From contig CAWHQZ010000023.1 in assembly GCA_963831645.1 (NCBI GenBank), forward strand, positions 496,001-560,000: a DNA stretch of 64,000 nt, read 5' to 3'. This DNA comes from CAWHQZ01 sp963831645. GTDB lineage: Bacteria > Pseudomonadota > Alphaproteobacteria > Rhizobiales > Aestuariivirgaceae. The number at the start of each line of letters is the position of its first letter. Position 1 is the stretch's first letter. Below are positions 26,142 through 35,303 of this stretch, one piece after another. The position numbers were made by a program, and so were the translations under genes. Below the pieces are notes generated by a model, which had not been told where the DNA came from, did not search any database, and saw only the letters and a program-made list of their open reading frames with translations.

Positions 26142-27068
26142 TTAGGTTTTCTTGCGCCTGGCCAGCACCGCGACCAGGATGATCAGGCCCTTCAGAAACT
26201 GCTGATAGTAGGACTCGACGTTGAAGAGATTAAGCACATTGTCGACGAGCGCCAACGCCAGCACGCCGCCAACCACCCCCATAACCGTGCCGCCGCCGCC
26301 GCCCAGGATGCCGCCGCCGATTACCACCGCGGCGATGGCATCGAGCTCGTAGCCGACCCCGACGCTCGGCTGGGCAATGCCCAGGCGCGAGGCGAGCATC
26401 ACCCCCGCCAGCGCGGCAAGGAATCCGCACGCCGCATAGGCGGCGATCAGGTGCCGGCGCACATTGACGCCGGCCAGACGAACGGCTTCCGCATTGACGC
26501 CGATTGCATGGACGGCGCGGCCGGAGACCGTGTGGTTGAGGTAGAACCAGACGATCGGGATCGTGGCGAGAAGAATGAGGCTCGGCACCGGAAACGGGCC
26601 GATGAAGCCGCCGCCCAGGAGACTGCGGAACAACGGGTCGGCGGGGTATTGCGGGGTCTCGGAATAGACGTAGAGCAGGCCGCGCAGGCTCCCCATCGTG
26701 GCAAGCGTCACGATGAACGGCTGCAGGTTGAAGCGGGCGATCATGAAACCGTTGAACACGCCGACCACAAGACCCATGCCGAGCGCCACCGCGATCGCCG
26801 CCGGAAACGGCATGTGAGCCTGGAGCCCGGCGGCCAGCAGACCAGCAAACGCAACCACCGGCCCGACCGATAGATCGATGCCTCCCGTCAGGATGACGAG
26901 CAGCATGCCGAGGCTGAGCAGGCCGTTGGTTACGATCTGGCGAGAGATGCTGACCATGTTTCGTTCGGTGAGAAACACGTCGGAGGCTACGCTCGCTGTG
27001 ATCACCAGGGTGAGGATGGCGAGGGTGAAGCCGACATTGGCGAGGCTCAATCGAGGAAGCCGAGCCAA
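26142..27068 (-). CDS. sugar ABC transporter permease, RbsC-like
   Basis: This is the membrane subunit of the sugar importer, with about nine hydrophobic segments and the family motif LVILTGGIDLSVGPVVAF. The coupling region reads GRAVHAIGVNAEAVRLAGVNV. The start is uncertain: the frame offers only TTG at 27068 (or TTG at 27050), and no good ribosome-binding site. A more natural GTG lies at 27114, right after the ATPase stop, but in the neighbouring frame, so either a non-ATG start or a one-base frameshift near 27070 is involved. The product as called is 308 residues. Confidence 0.85.
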   Translation of the reverse strand: MARLPRLSLANVGFTLAILTLVITASVASDVFLTERNMVSISRQIVTNGLLSLGMLLVILTGGIDLSVGPVVAFAGLLAAGLQAHMPFPAAIAVALGMGLVVGVFNGFMIARFNLQPFIVTLATMGSLRGLLYVYSETPQYPADPLFRSLLGGGFIGPFPVPSLILLATIPIVWFYLNHTVSGRAVHAIGVNAEAVRLAGVNVRRHLIAAYAACGFLAALAGVMLASRLGIAQPSVGVGYELDAIAAVVIGGGILGGGGGTVMGVVGGVLALALVDNVLNLFNVESYYQQFLKGLIILVAVLARRKKT

Positions 27069-27121
27069 GCGAGTTCTGCTGCGCCGGAGGCGGGCTGCCG
27101 GTCGCGGTCGTCACAACTGCC

Positions 27122-28627
27122 TCATGCGGGCATCCGGCCGAGTTCTATTCCGGCAGCGTGAGCGAAGACCCTCTCCATGCTGAAGTCTTGACGATCGAGA
27201 ACGGCCGCGATGCGCCCGCCGCGCACGACGATGAGCCGGTCGCTCAAGCCGAGCACTTCGGGCATTTCCGAGGAGATCAGAAGAATTGCCCGACCGGCGT
27301 CGGCGAGTTCGGTCAGCATCCGGTAGATTTCGACCTTGGTGGCGATGTCGACGCCGCGAGTGGGCTCGTCGCACAGGAAGATGCGGATGTCCTCGACCAG
27401 CAACCATTTGCCCAGGACCACTTTCTGCTGGTTGCCACCGCTGAGCTTGCGGACCGGCCAGTCGACGTTTCGTGGGCGTACGTCAAGGTCATCGAGCTTG
27501 TTGCTCACGGCTTTGCGCCGGGCCGGGCCGTCGAGAACCCCGGCGCGGGCGAAACGGGTGAGCGAGGCAAGGGCGCCGTTGTCGAGAACGGAACATTCGA
27601 GAACGAGACCGTCGCGCTTGCGGTCTTCGGTCACGAACGCCATGCCGTGGGCAATGGCCTCAGAGGGTGAGAAGATTACAGCCTTTCGGCCCGTGATTAG
27701 AATTTCGCCGCCGTCGGCGGGCTCGGCGCCAAAGATCGTCCGGGCGATTTCTGTTCTGCCGCTGCCGACCAGGCCGAACATGCCGACGATCTCGCCTGTG
27801 CGGACGCTGAAGCTCACGTCCTTGAATGCGGAACCGCGTGATAGTCCGCGAACCTCGAGCGCGATCTCGCCGGCGTGCGGACGGCGAGTCGGATAGACGG
27901 CATCGAGGGAACGGCCGACCATGGCACGGATCAACGTATCCCGCTGGATTGCGCCGGTTTTTGCCGACAGGACGCCAAGGCCATCCTTGAGCACGAAGAC
28001 ATCGTCGGAGATATCGAAGATCTCGTCGAGGCGGTGTGAGATGTAAAGGACCGTGGCGCCGCCGGCGCTGAACGCTCGGATCTTGCGGAACAGGATCGCC
28101 GTCTCGTGCGCCGACAGCACTGCCGAGGGCTCGTCGAGGATGAGGATGCGCGGAGTAGCAATGAGCGCCTTGGCGATCTCGACGATCTGCTGCATGGCAA
28201 CGGAAAGATCCGCGACCCTGGCATCGGGATCGATGTCGGCGAAGCCGAGATCGTCGAGCGCTTCGGTCGCGCGTTCGCGCATCCGGGGCCAGTCGACAAT
28301 CCAGCGAGGACGGCGATGCGGCAGTCTTCCGAGTAGAATGTTTTCCGCGACGCTCAGATGGAGAAGCAGGCTTAACTCCTGGTGTACGGCATGGATGCCG
28401 AGATCCATGGCGCGGGAAGGGGTGCCGATCTGCACCTCAGTGCCATCGAGGAGTATTTCGCCCCGATCGGCCGCCAGCGCGCCGGACAGAATGTTCATCA
28501 GTGTTGTCTTGCCGGCCCCGTTCTCGCCGCAGATCGCCAGCACGCGGCCCGGTGCGGCGTCGAGCGAGACGTCGCGCAAGGCTGCGTTGCCGTCGAAACT
28601 CTTGTTGACATGACGCAGGCTCAACAT
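27122..28627 (-). CDS. sugar ABC transporter ATP-binding protein, RbsA-like
   Basis: This double-domain ATPase powers the sugar importer. The first half has Walker A GENGAGKTT and Walker B ILILDEPSAVL with a weak signature (LSVAMQQ); the second has the usual degenerate Walker A GLVGSGRTE, signature LSGGNQQK and FLCDEPTRGVD. That pattern is typical of the ribose/galactose class. The 501-residue product starts at the ATG at 28627; the frame extends a further 12 codons. First gene of the operon ATPase-permease-binding protein. Confidence 0.93.
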   Translation of the reverse strand: MLSLRHVNKSFDGNAALRDVSLDAAPGRVLAICGENGAGKTTLMNILSGALAADRGEILLDGTEVQIGTPSRAMDLGIHAVHQELSLLLHLSVAENILLGRLPHRRPRWIVDWPRMRERATEALDDLGFADIDPDARVADLSVAMQQIVEIAKALIATPRILILDEPSAVLSAHETAILFRKIRAFSAGGATVLYISHRLDEIFDISDDVFVLKDGLGVLSAKTGAIQRDTLIRAMVGRSLDAVYPTRRPHAGEIALEVRGLSRGSAFKDVSFSVRTGEIVGMFGLVGSGRTEIARTIFGAEPADGGEILITGRKAVIFSPSEAIAHGMAFVTEDRKRDGLVLECSVLDNGALASLTRFARAGVLDGPARRKAVSNKLDDLDVRPRNVDWPVRKLSGGNQQKVVLGKWLLVEDIRIFLCDEPTRGVDIATKVEIYRMLTELADAGRAILLISSEMPEVLGLSDRLIVVRGGRIAAVLDRQDFSMERVFAHAAGIELGRMPA

Positions 28628-28695
28628 GGCTACACCATGCCACCGGGCGAGCGGGCGATGCAATCGGGTGAGCTGTTGCCGTCCTCAGTGCGGAA

Positions 28696-30508
28696 CTATT
28701 CCGCTCGGACGCGAACGTAGCTGCCGGGTGCATCTTCGATCGGCTTCAGTTTGCCCGACCCGACGGTGCGCGCCTTCACCTGGCCGCCTGAACGGCTGCC
28801 GATCCACTTCGCCCAGTCGGGCCACCAGGAGCCGGGATGCTCGACTGCCCCGGCAATCCACTCTTCGATGCTCGCAGCCTCCTTGTCGTTGGTCCAGTGC
28901 TGGTATTTGCGCGCCTCGGGCGGATTGATCACGCCGGCGATATGTCCGGAGCCGGCGACCACGAGACGTGTCGGACCGCCCAGAAACCTGCCGACCCGGA
29001 ACACCGAGGCCAGTGGTGCGATGTGATCCTCCCGGCAGGCGAGATTATAGGCCGGCACCTTGACATCCTTGAGGTTCAGCCGCTGGCCGTCGACCGTCAC
29101 CAGTCCCTGCGACAGCCGATTGTTCAGGTAGCACTCACGCAGATAGAACGAGTGCACGTTGGCCGGCATTCGCGTGCCGTCGGAATTCCAGTAAAGAAGA
29201 TCGAACGCCGAGGGATCGCGGCCCAAAAGATAATTGTTGATCACATACGACCAGATCAGCTCGTTGGAGCGCAGGAGATTGAAAGCGTCGGCCATGCGCT
29301 GGCCGGGCAGGTAGCCCCTGTCGGCCATGCGGCGCTCGATCCAGTTCACCTGTTCTTCATCGACGTAGACGAGCAGAATCTCCTGCCTGCTCGAAGTCCA
29401 CCTGTGTGGCGAAGAACGTTGCTGAACTGATCCGTTGATCGCCCTTGGCTGCCATGTAGGCGAGGCTGGCAGCCACCAGCGAACCACCGACGCAGTAGCC
29501 GGCGACATTCAGTTTGGCCGCGCCGGTCGCTGCCTGGGCGGCGTCACAGGCGGCGAAGAAGCCCTTGCGCATGTAGTCGCCGAAGGTCCAGTGCGAGTGC
29601 TCCGCGTCGGGGTTGATCCAGGAAATCACCAGCACGGTAAGCCCCTGCGCCACCGCCCAGCGGATGAAGGACTTCCCCGGATTGAGATCCAGAATGTAGT
29701 ATTTGTTGATCCACGGCGGAGCGATGAGCAGGGGATATTCCGCCACCTTATCGGTCGACGGCTCGTACTGGATGAGCTGCATGACCTCGTTCTGGTAAAT
29801 GACCTTGCCGGGCGTGGTGGCCACGTTGCGCCCGAGCTCGAAAGCGCGCCGATCAGTCTGGGAAATGCGCAGGCGGCCGCCGCCGGCCTCGATATCGCGT
29901 TCCAGCCGTTCAAGTCCCTCCACCAGATTGCGAGCGTTGCTGGTGAAGGTCGCTCGCAACACTTCCGGATTGGTGAATACGAAGTTGGTCGGCGAAAGCG
30001 CATTTACGATCTGCTCGACATAGAACCGCGCCTTGCGGCGGGTATGATCGTCCACATCGCCCGCCTCGTTGACCACATCGAGCGCCCACCGCGAAGTGAC
30101 GAGATACGCCTGCTTGAGGAAGTCGAAGAACGGATTGTCCTGCCACTCGTGATCCCTGAAGCGGCGATCGTGCGGGTCGGGAACCGCCACCGCGGGGACC
30201 TGTTGGCCGCCGAGACGCTGCCATGCGCCCAGCCACAGCTGGGTATATCCCTGCCACAATCGCAGCTGCGCGTCGGCCAGCATTTTTGGGTTCATGAGAT
30301 AGGCTCTCGCGATGGCGCCCAGGGTTTTGGCAACCTCGTCGGCCGGCACGATCTGCGCCTTGATTTCCCGGTTGAGGGCGTCGCGGCGTCCAGCCATCAG
30401 GTTGGCGACGCGGACCGCCCGGGCGAACGCATCGCCGAGATTGCGGGTCAATTCAGCCGGGTCGGGGAGTGAAAAATCGCCGGAGATATCGGTACTCGAT
30501 TTCGTCAT
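28696..30508 (-). pseudogene. phaC: class I polyhydroxyalkanoate synthase, frameshifted
   Basis: PhaC polymerises hydroxyacyl-CoAs into storage polyester granules. The gene starts at the ATG at 30508 (MTKSSTDISGDFSLP). The first part holds the DNPFFDFLKQAYL block and the lipase-like box GYCVGG with the nucleophile Cys. After FFATQVDFEQAG the frame breaks near 29388 (one extra base, or two missing). The other frame then continues as EILLVYVDEEQVNWIERRMA and carries the catalytic Asp (CREDHIAP) and His (GSGHIAGVINPP) to the stop at 28696. Repaired length is about 603 residues, usual for class I. As read, the Cys and the Asp/His are in separate frames, so no active enzyme would be made. Confidence 0.85.
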
Positions 30509-30655
30509 TACGAACCTGATGCGCCTCGGAGCCAATGTAACAACGAGGTCCTGGCCTTCATACCGCGAACTGGCAACACGGTTGAAATGGGCTGGTGGAG
30601 CCGCCATAAGGAGCGGCTTCGCGGGCGCCCGGCGCGCGCAGTATGGGGACTGCTC

Positions 30656-31954
30656 ATGAACAATGCCTTGCGGTTGGGTATCGCGGGCCTCGGAACCGTC
30701 GGCACCGGCGTTCTCGACGGCCTTGTGCGCCACGGCGCAGCGCTGGCTGAGCGGGCTGGCCGGCCCCTGGTCGTGTCGGCGGTGTGTGCGCGCACGCGGC
30801 GCAAGGACCGTGGCGGCCATGCCATTTCGGCGTGGAGGTGGTTTGACGATCCGGTGAAGATGGCGGCGTCGGCCGACGTGGATGTGCTGGTGGAGCTCAT
30901 CGGCGGTGACGGCGATCCGGCAAAGGCGGCGGTCGAGGCGGCTCTCAAGGCGGGCAAGGCCGTGGTCACGGCCAACAAGGCGCTGATCGCCTACCACGGC
31001 AGCAGGTTGGCGCGACTGGCCGAGAGCAACGGTGTAGCACTCTGCTTCGAGGCCGCGGTTGCCGGCGGCATCCCCATCGTCAAGACCCTGCGCGAGAGCT
31101 TCGCTGGCAACCGCGTCAAACGTGTGTTCGGTATCCTCAACGGCACCTGCAATTACATTCTCACCAAGATGACGAGCGAGGACCGGGAGTTCGCCGACGT
31201 GCTGAAGGAAGCGCAGAAGCTCGGCTACGCGGAGTCCGATCCCGCCTTCGATGTCGGCGGGTTCGACACCGCGCACAAGCTGGCGATCCTGACGTCGCTG
31301 GCCTTCGGCACGATGCCCGACGTTAAATCGATCTATATCGAAGGCATCGAGAACATCACGCGTACCGACATCGCCAACGCCGACGACCTCGGTTATCGGA
31401 TCAAGCTCCTGGGTGTTGCCGTGAAAACCGACGATGGCATCGAGCAGCGCGTCCATCCGACGCTGGTGCGGAAAGGCACACCCGTAGCCGACGTTGATGG
31501 CGTTTACAACGCAGTCGCCATTCAGGGCGATCTCGTCGGCGACATCATGCTCGAGGGGCGGGGAGCGGGCGCGCATCCGACCGCCTCCAGCATCCTGTCG
31601 GACGTCTGCGACATCGCCCGCGGTCACCGGGTTCCGGCCTTCGGGGTGCCGGCAACCCGTCTCGCTCCCTACCGGCAGGCCAAGCTCAAGGCCCATGAAG
31701 GCGGGTATTATGTGGCGCTCGAGCTCCACGACCGGCCGGGTGCGGTGGCAGGTGTTGCGCGCCGCCTGGCCGACATGAAAATTTCCATCGAAAGCATCGT
31801 GCAGCGGGCGCCGCAGTCGGAAGCCGCGACCGCTCCTTTCATCCTCATCACGCACGACACCCTCGAAAGTTCAATGCGCAAGGCGCTCGCCCGCATCGAG
31901 GCCGACGGCCACGCTGCCGCTCCGCCGCGGATGATCCGCATCGAGCGTCTTTAG
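30656..31954 (+). CDS. hom: homoserine dehydrogenase
   Basis: Hom reduces aspartate semialdehyde to homoserine, the branch point to threonine and methionine. The 432-residue product has the nucleotide-binding LGIAGLGTVGTGVL, the substrate region GILNGTCNYILTKM with AQKLGYAESDPAFDVGG, and a C-terminal ACT domain (YYVALELHDRPGAVAGVARR) for feedback control. The ATG at 30656 is preferred to the earlier in-frame codon at 30587. It is divergent from phaC. Confidence 0.95.
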   Translation: MNNALRLGIAGLGTVGTGVLDGLVRHGAALAERAGRPLVVSAVCARTRRKDRGGHAISAWRWFDDPVKMAASADVDVLVELIGGDGDPAKAAVEAALKAGKAVVTANKALIAYHGSRLARLAESNGVALCFEAAVAGGIPIVKTLRESFAGNRVKRVFGILNGTCNYILTKMTSEDREFADVLKEAQKLGYAESDPAFDVGGFDTAHKLAILTSLAFGTMPDVKSIYIEGIENITRTDIANADDLGYRIKLLGVAVKTDDGIEQRVHPTLVRKGTPVADVDGVYNAVAIQGDLVGDIMLEGRGAGAHPTASSILSDVCDIARGHRVPAFGVPATRLAPYRQAKLKAHEGGYYVALELHDRPGAVAGVARRLADMKISIESIVQRAPQSEAATAPFILITHDTLESSMRKALARIEADGHAAAPPRMIRIERL

Positions 31955-32038
31955 GCGCGCCGGGTCAATTGTACTTCGGCAGCGACTCTCGCTATCCCTG
32001 ATGAGCAGGAGCCAGCAGGAATCGCAAGAGCAGGCCGA

Positions 32039-33844
32039 ATGTTAAGTCAGCAGGAAGCGCAGCGATATTTCCTCGACGTCGAGCGGTCGGTCAGCGGGCG
32101 CGCCTGGCGCTCCCGCCTGCCCGACAACCGCCAGGGGCTGGCGATCTCCGAGCGTTATGACCTCCCCGAGCTCCTGGGCCGCGTCCTCGCCGGCCGGTCG
32201 GTCGGGCTGGAAGGTATCGGGCGGTACCTGAAGCCGACGCTGCGGGAGTCGATGCCGCAGGTGATGGCGCTGCGCGACATCGAGAAAGGCGCCCGCCGGC
32301 TTGCGGACGCGGTGACGCAATCGGAGCCCATCGGCATCATCGGCGACTACGATGTCGACGGCTTGACGTCGTCGGCCTTGCTGGCGCGCTTCCTGGGCGC
32401 TGTGGGCAGCGGCGCCGAGGTGCATATTCCGGATCGTCTTGGTGAAGGCTATGGGCCGAGCCGCACGGCAGTCGAGGCGCTGGTCGCCAAGGGCGTGAAG
32501 CTGCTGGTGACCGTGGATTGCGGTGTGATGGCCCACGATCCTCTGCTGTTGGCTAGCGAGCTCGGCCTCGATACGCTGATCGTCGATCATCATCAGGCGC
32601 CCGAGTACCTGCCACAGGCCCTGGCGATCATCAATCCCAACCGCCTCGACGATGTTTCCGGCCTCGGATACCTGAGCGCCGCGGGCGTGACCATGGCCCT
32701 GGTTGCGGTCAGCAATCGCCTGCTCCGCGAGGCGGGGTGGTATGATGCCCATAGGCCCGAGCCGCGGCTGCTCGACTATCTCGATCTCGTGGCGCTGGGC
32801 ACGGTGTGCGATGTCGTGCCCCTCCTGGGGCTGAACCGGGCGTATGTCGTGCAGGGTCTGAAGGTGCTCGGCAGCCGCGGACACGTGGGACTCTCTGCGC
32901 TCGCCGATGTCGCGCGGCTGCGGCGCCGTCCGGACGCCCACGCGCTGGGCTATGTGCTGGGACCTCGCCTCAACGCGGCTGGCCGCATCGGTCACGCCGC
33001 CACCGCTCTGAAGCTCTTGTTGAGCGATGACCGCGGCGAAGCGATGGCGGTGGCCGCCGAGCTCGAGCGGCTCAATCGTGAGCGCCAGCAAATCGAGCTG
33101 AAGGTGATCGACGCGGCCATGGCGCAGGCCGAAGCGGCGCTGGGCAAGGAAGGAAGCGCTCCGGTGATCGTGGTTGCCGGGGAGGGCTGGCATCCGGGCG
33201 TTCTTGGCCTCGTGGCCGCGCGGCTGAAGGAGAGATTCGCGCTGCCGAGTTTCGCGCTTGGGTTCCGAGGCTCCGGGACCTGCGCGTCAGGGTCCGGGCG
33301 CTCGATCGCCGGGATAGACATGGGTGCAGCCGTTCGCGAGGCGGTGGAACAGGGGCTCATCGAGAAAGGCGGCGGACACGCGATGGCCGCAGGACTCACC
33401 GTAGCGCACGAAAAGCTCGGGCTCCTGCGGGCATTCTTCGAGCGCCGTTTCGAGACTCCGGTCGCCGGCGCCCGCCTGCGCAACGTCGTCGAGATCGACG
33501 GGGCTGTTTCGGCGCGTGGCGCCAGTCTCCAGCTTGTCGACATGCTCGAGCGGGCGGGGCCGTATGGCACCGGAAACCCCTCGCCGGTCTTTGCCTTGCC
33601 CGCGCACCGGGTGGCTTTTGCCGGTGGCGCCGGTACCGATCACGTGCGCTGCCGACTGGTTGGCGGCGATGGTGCCAGGCTCAACGCGGTCGCCATGCGT
33701 TCGCTCGGCACGCCGCTGGGCGAGCTTCTCCTATCCGAGCGGCAGACCCCGCTGCACGTTGCCGGCCGCCTGCTCGCCGATGATTGGAACGGCTCCCGGG
33801 AAGTGCAGTTCATGATCGATGACGTGGCCGAGATCCGGAGGTAG
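32039..33844 (+). CDS. recJ: single-stranded-DNA-specific exonuclease RecJ
   Basis: RecJ degrades single-stranded DNA 5' to 3' in recombination and mismatch repair. The 601-residue product has the DHH phosphoesterase motifs IIGDYDVDGLTSSALLARF, VTVDCG and LIVDHHQAPEYLP, then the DHHA1 part with GRSIAGIDMGAAV and GGGHAMAAGL. hom-recJ is a common alphaproteobacterial neighbourhood; glpX, often between them, is absent (84 bases separate the genes here). Confidence 0.95.
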   Translation: MLSQQEAQRYFLDVERSVSGRAWRSRLPDNRQGLAISERYDLPELLGRVLAGRSVGLEGIGRYLKPTLRESMPQVMALRDIEKGARRLADAVTQSEPIGIIGDYDVDGLTSSALLARFLGAVGSGAEVHIPDRLGEGYGPSRTAVEALVAKGVKLLVTVDCGVMAHDPLLLASELGLDTLIVDHHQAPEYLPQALAIINPNRLDDVSGLGYLSAAGVTMALVAVSNRLLREAGWYDAHRPEPRLLDYLDLVALGTVCDVVPLLGLNRAYVVQGLKVLGSRGHVGLSALADVARLRRRPDAHALGYVLGPRLNAAGRIGHAATALKLLLSDDRGEAMAVAAELERLNRERQQIELKVIDAAMAQAEAALGKEGSAPVIVVAGEGWHPGVLGLVAARLKERFALPSFALGFRGSGTCASGSGRSIAGIDMGAAVREAVEQGLIEKGGGHAMAAGLTVAHEKLGLLRAFFERRFETPVAGARLRNVVEIDGAVSARGASLQLVDMLERAGPYGTGNPSPVFALPAHRVAFAGGAGTDHVRCRLVGGDGARLNAVAMRSLGTPLGELLLSERQTPLHVAGRLLADDWNGSREVQFMIDDVAEIRR

Positions 33845-33899
33845 CGTGCCCGCGGACTCCTTGCCTGGGCTGATGAACCTCCCTATAGAAAACCGCGCC

Positions 33900-33974
33900 G
33901 CGCCCTTCGTCTATCGGTTAGGACGGCAGCCTTTCACGTTGCAAAGACGGGTTCGATTCCCGTAGGGCGCGCCA
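33900..33974 (+). tRNA. tRNA-Glu (anticodon TTC)
   Basis: A cloverleaf can be folded: acceptor stem GCGCCCT (33900-33906) with AGGGCGC (33964-33970), anticodon stem GCAGC/GTTGC around loop CTTTCAC, T-arm with GTTCGATTC. Discriminator G and an encoded CCA follow. The anticodon TTC gives glutamate. It lies 55 bases after recJ and immediately before the accessory toxin-antitoxin region. Confidence 0.92.
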
Positions 33975-34040
33975 TTTCGGTACGAAACAGGGAACGCCAA
34001 AACCGGCCGATTGAACCGCGGCGCGAGCTGCGGCATCATA

Positions 34041-34057
34041 GCGCCACGGGGTGGCGC
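34041..34057. repeat. perfect 7-bp inverted repeat (hairpin)
   Basis: GCGCCAC and GTGGCGC flank a GGG loop, in the otherwise empty 180 bases between tRNA-Glu and the HigA-type gene. It may be a terminator for either the tRNA or the toxin-antitoxin genes, but no T-run follows on either strand, so the role is open. Confidence 0.35.
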
Positions 34058-34154
34058 CGCCTGCGCCGGAGCACGTTGCCATGACCGCAGGCAGCCAAAC
34101 GCGATGTCGTGCTACGAAGGCGCCTGCCGTCGAAGGGCATGTGCGAAAGAGCTC

Positions 34155-34538
34155 TCAAGCGGCCCGTTCGATCTTGTAAGGACGGACGAGAAGGTCAGCC
34201 GGAATCTTCCATGTCTCACTGATCTTTTGGATCATGTCGACCGTGAGTGCGCGTCGGCGTGAGAGGATTTCCGATGCGCGCGAGCGCGAGTCCAAGAGCT
34301 CAGCCAATTCTACCTGGGTATGCCCGAGTTCCTCGATGGCATAGTTGAGCACGTCGATCGGGTCAAAGCCCTCGTCGATGGCGGTCGGCCATCGCTTCGC
34401 TTCGTATACTTCGACAAGTGCGAGGAGCACGTCGAGCTTGTCACCTTCCTCGGTGCCCTCCGGTGCGCCCCAGCAGGCGTCGATCTCGGCGAGCGCGGCC
34501 CGGTGATCTTTGTCCGTACGGATCGGCCGGATCTCCAT
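34155..34538 (-). CDS. HigA-type antitoxin with helix-turn-helix
   Basis: The 127-residue product has an N-terminal part that resembles the HigA (COG5499) family, with IDACWGAPEGTEEGDKLDVL and VLNYAIEELGHTQVELAELL, and a helix-turn-helix (TQVELAELLDSRSRASEILSRR) for operator binding. It would neutralise the HigB-type mRNA interferase next to it and repress the pair. A TTG lies directly before the ATG chosen. The toxin gene is upstream (toxin first), the order known for higBA. Confidence 0.82.
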   Translation of the reverse strand: MEIRPIRTDKDHRAALAEIDACWGAPEGTEEGDKLDVLLALVEVYEAKRWPTAIDEGFDPIDVLNYAIEELGHTQVELAELLDSRSRASEILSRRRALTVDMIQKISETWKIPADLLVRPYKIERAA

Positions 34539-34551
34539 CAAAATGTTTCCT

Positions 34552-34855
34552 TCAGAATTGCGATATGGTCAAAACGTCGATGCGGTCGTACTCGGCATGG
34601 GTGCCGATAAACTTCACGAAGGCGGTCTTTCGGCGGAAATCGAAAGCGACCACCAGGCGGTTGCTTCCTCCCGCAACTTCGAACCTGACGCGCTCGCGGT
34701 TCAGCACCTTGGATTTCGGCGCCGCTCTCTGAACCTCATCCGTTGACGTCCAATGCGCGGTTCTGACGAGTTTGTACCAGCGTTCGAGCGCAACCTTCAT
34801 CTCCGGGTGTTTGCTCGAAAACTCCACGAGTCTTGTTTCGAGCAATGACCCTCAT
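34552..34855 (-). pseudogene. HigB-type toxin (mRNA interferase), frameshifted at the N-terminus
   Basis: HigB toxins cut mRNA on the ribosome. The main frame gives LVEFSSKHPEMKVALERWYK, RRKTAFVKFIGTHAEYDRID and other family residues, but has only a TTG as start. Eight codons of the usual family start, MRVIARNK, are found in the next frame from the ATG at 34855; dropping one base near 34831 joins the two. As written, the ATG-initiated frame runs off into nonsense. Either the toxin is inactivated (sparing the host) or one base is wrong. It directly precedes the HigA-type gene on the reverse strand (13 bases apart). Confidence 0.7.
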
Positions 34856-35303
34856 GGCACAGTATAGATGGCATGTTCCCAATATGGGTACAAGTGTTTC
34901 GATGAGGCGAACACGATTTTTAGCGCGAGGCGCGCTGACAGACGGCATGCGCTCCTGGTTCCGCGCAAGGGACCTTCAAAGAGCCTATCTCAAGCCCCTA
35001 TTTCCTTTGCTACGACGGGAGCAGGGCGCGGGCGGCACCGCAGGAGTCCGATGCTGCAGACTTCGCTAAGCGCTGATGCTCACCCCTTTGGGGCTGTGCC
35101 TGGCCCGCGTCCTCCGAACGGTCAGGGAAGCTTCCTCGTCTCACGCAGACTGGTCCAGTTTCCCGGTGGGCCGCTGCCGACCCTCAACCTCGTCAAGTTC
35201 GACCGATCGTCGGGCTCGCGAGTCCGCGGTGGATTTCACTGATTTTGACGAGCCCGACATTGGACTTGCAGGTAACATCGAGCGATTCGTGGAGACATCC
35301 GTG
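34856..35303. other. gene-free stretch before the large hypothetical gene
   Basis: About 450 bases with no frame that looks like a real protein. On the reverse strand a TATACT sequence lies seven bases before the higB ATG and may be its -10 box. A GTG at 35229 is in frame with the next gene and could be an alternative start for it. Nothing else was seen. Confidence 0.4.

Noticed and set aside
30509..31855. Long reverse open frame continuing upstream of phaC
   Set aside because: It runs antisense through hom, whose forward product is clearly real. Only the part from 30508 leftwards is PhaC.
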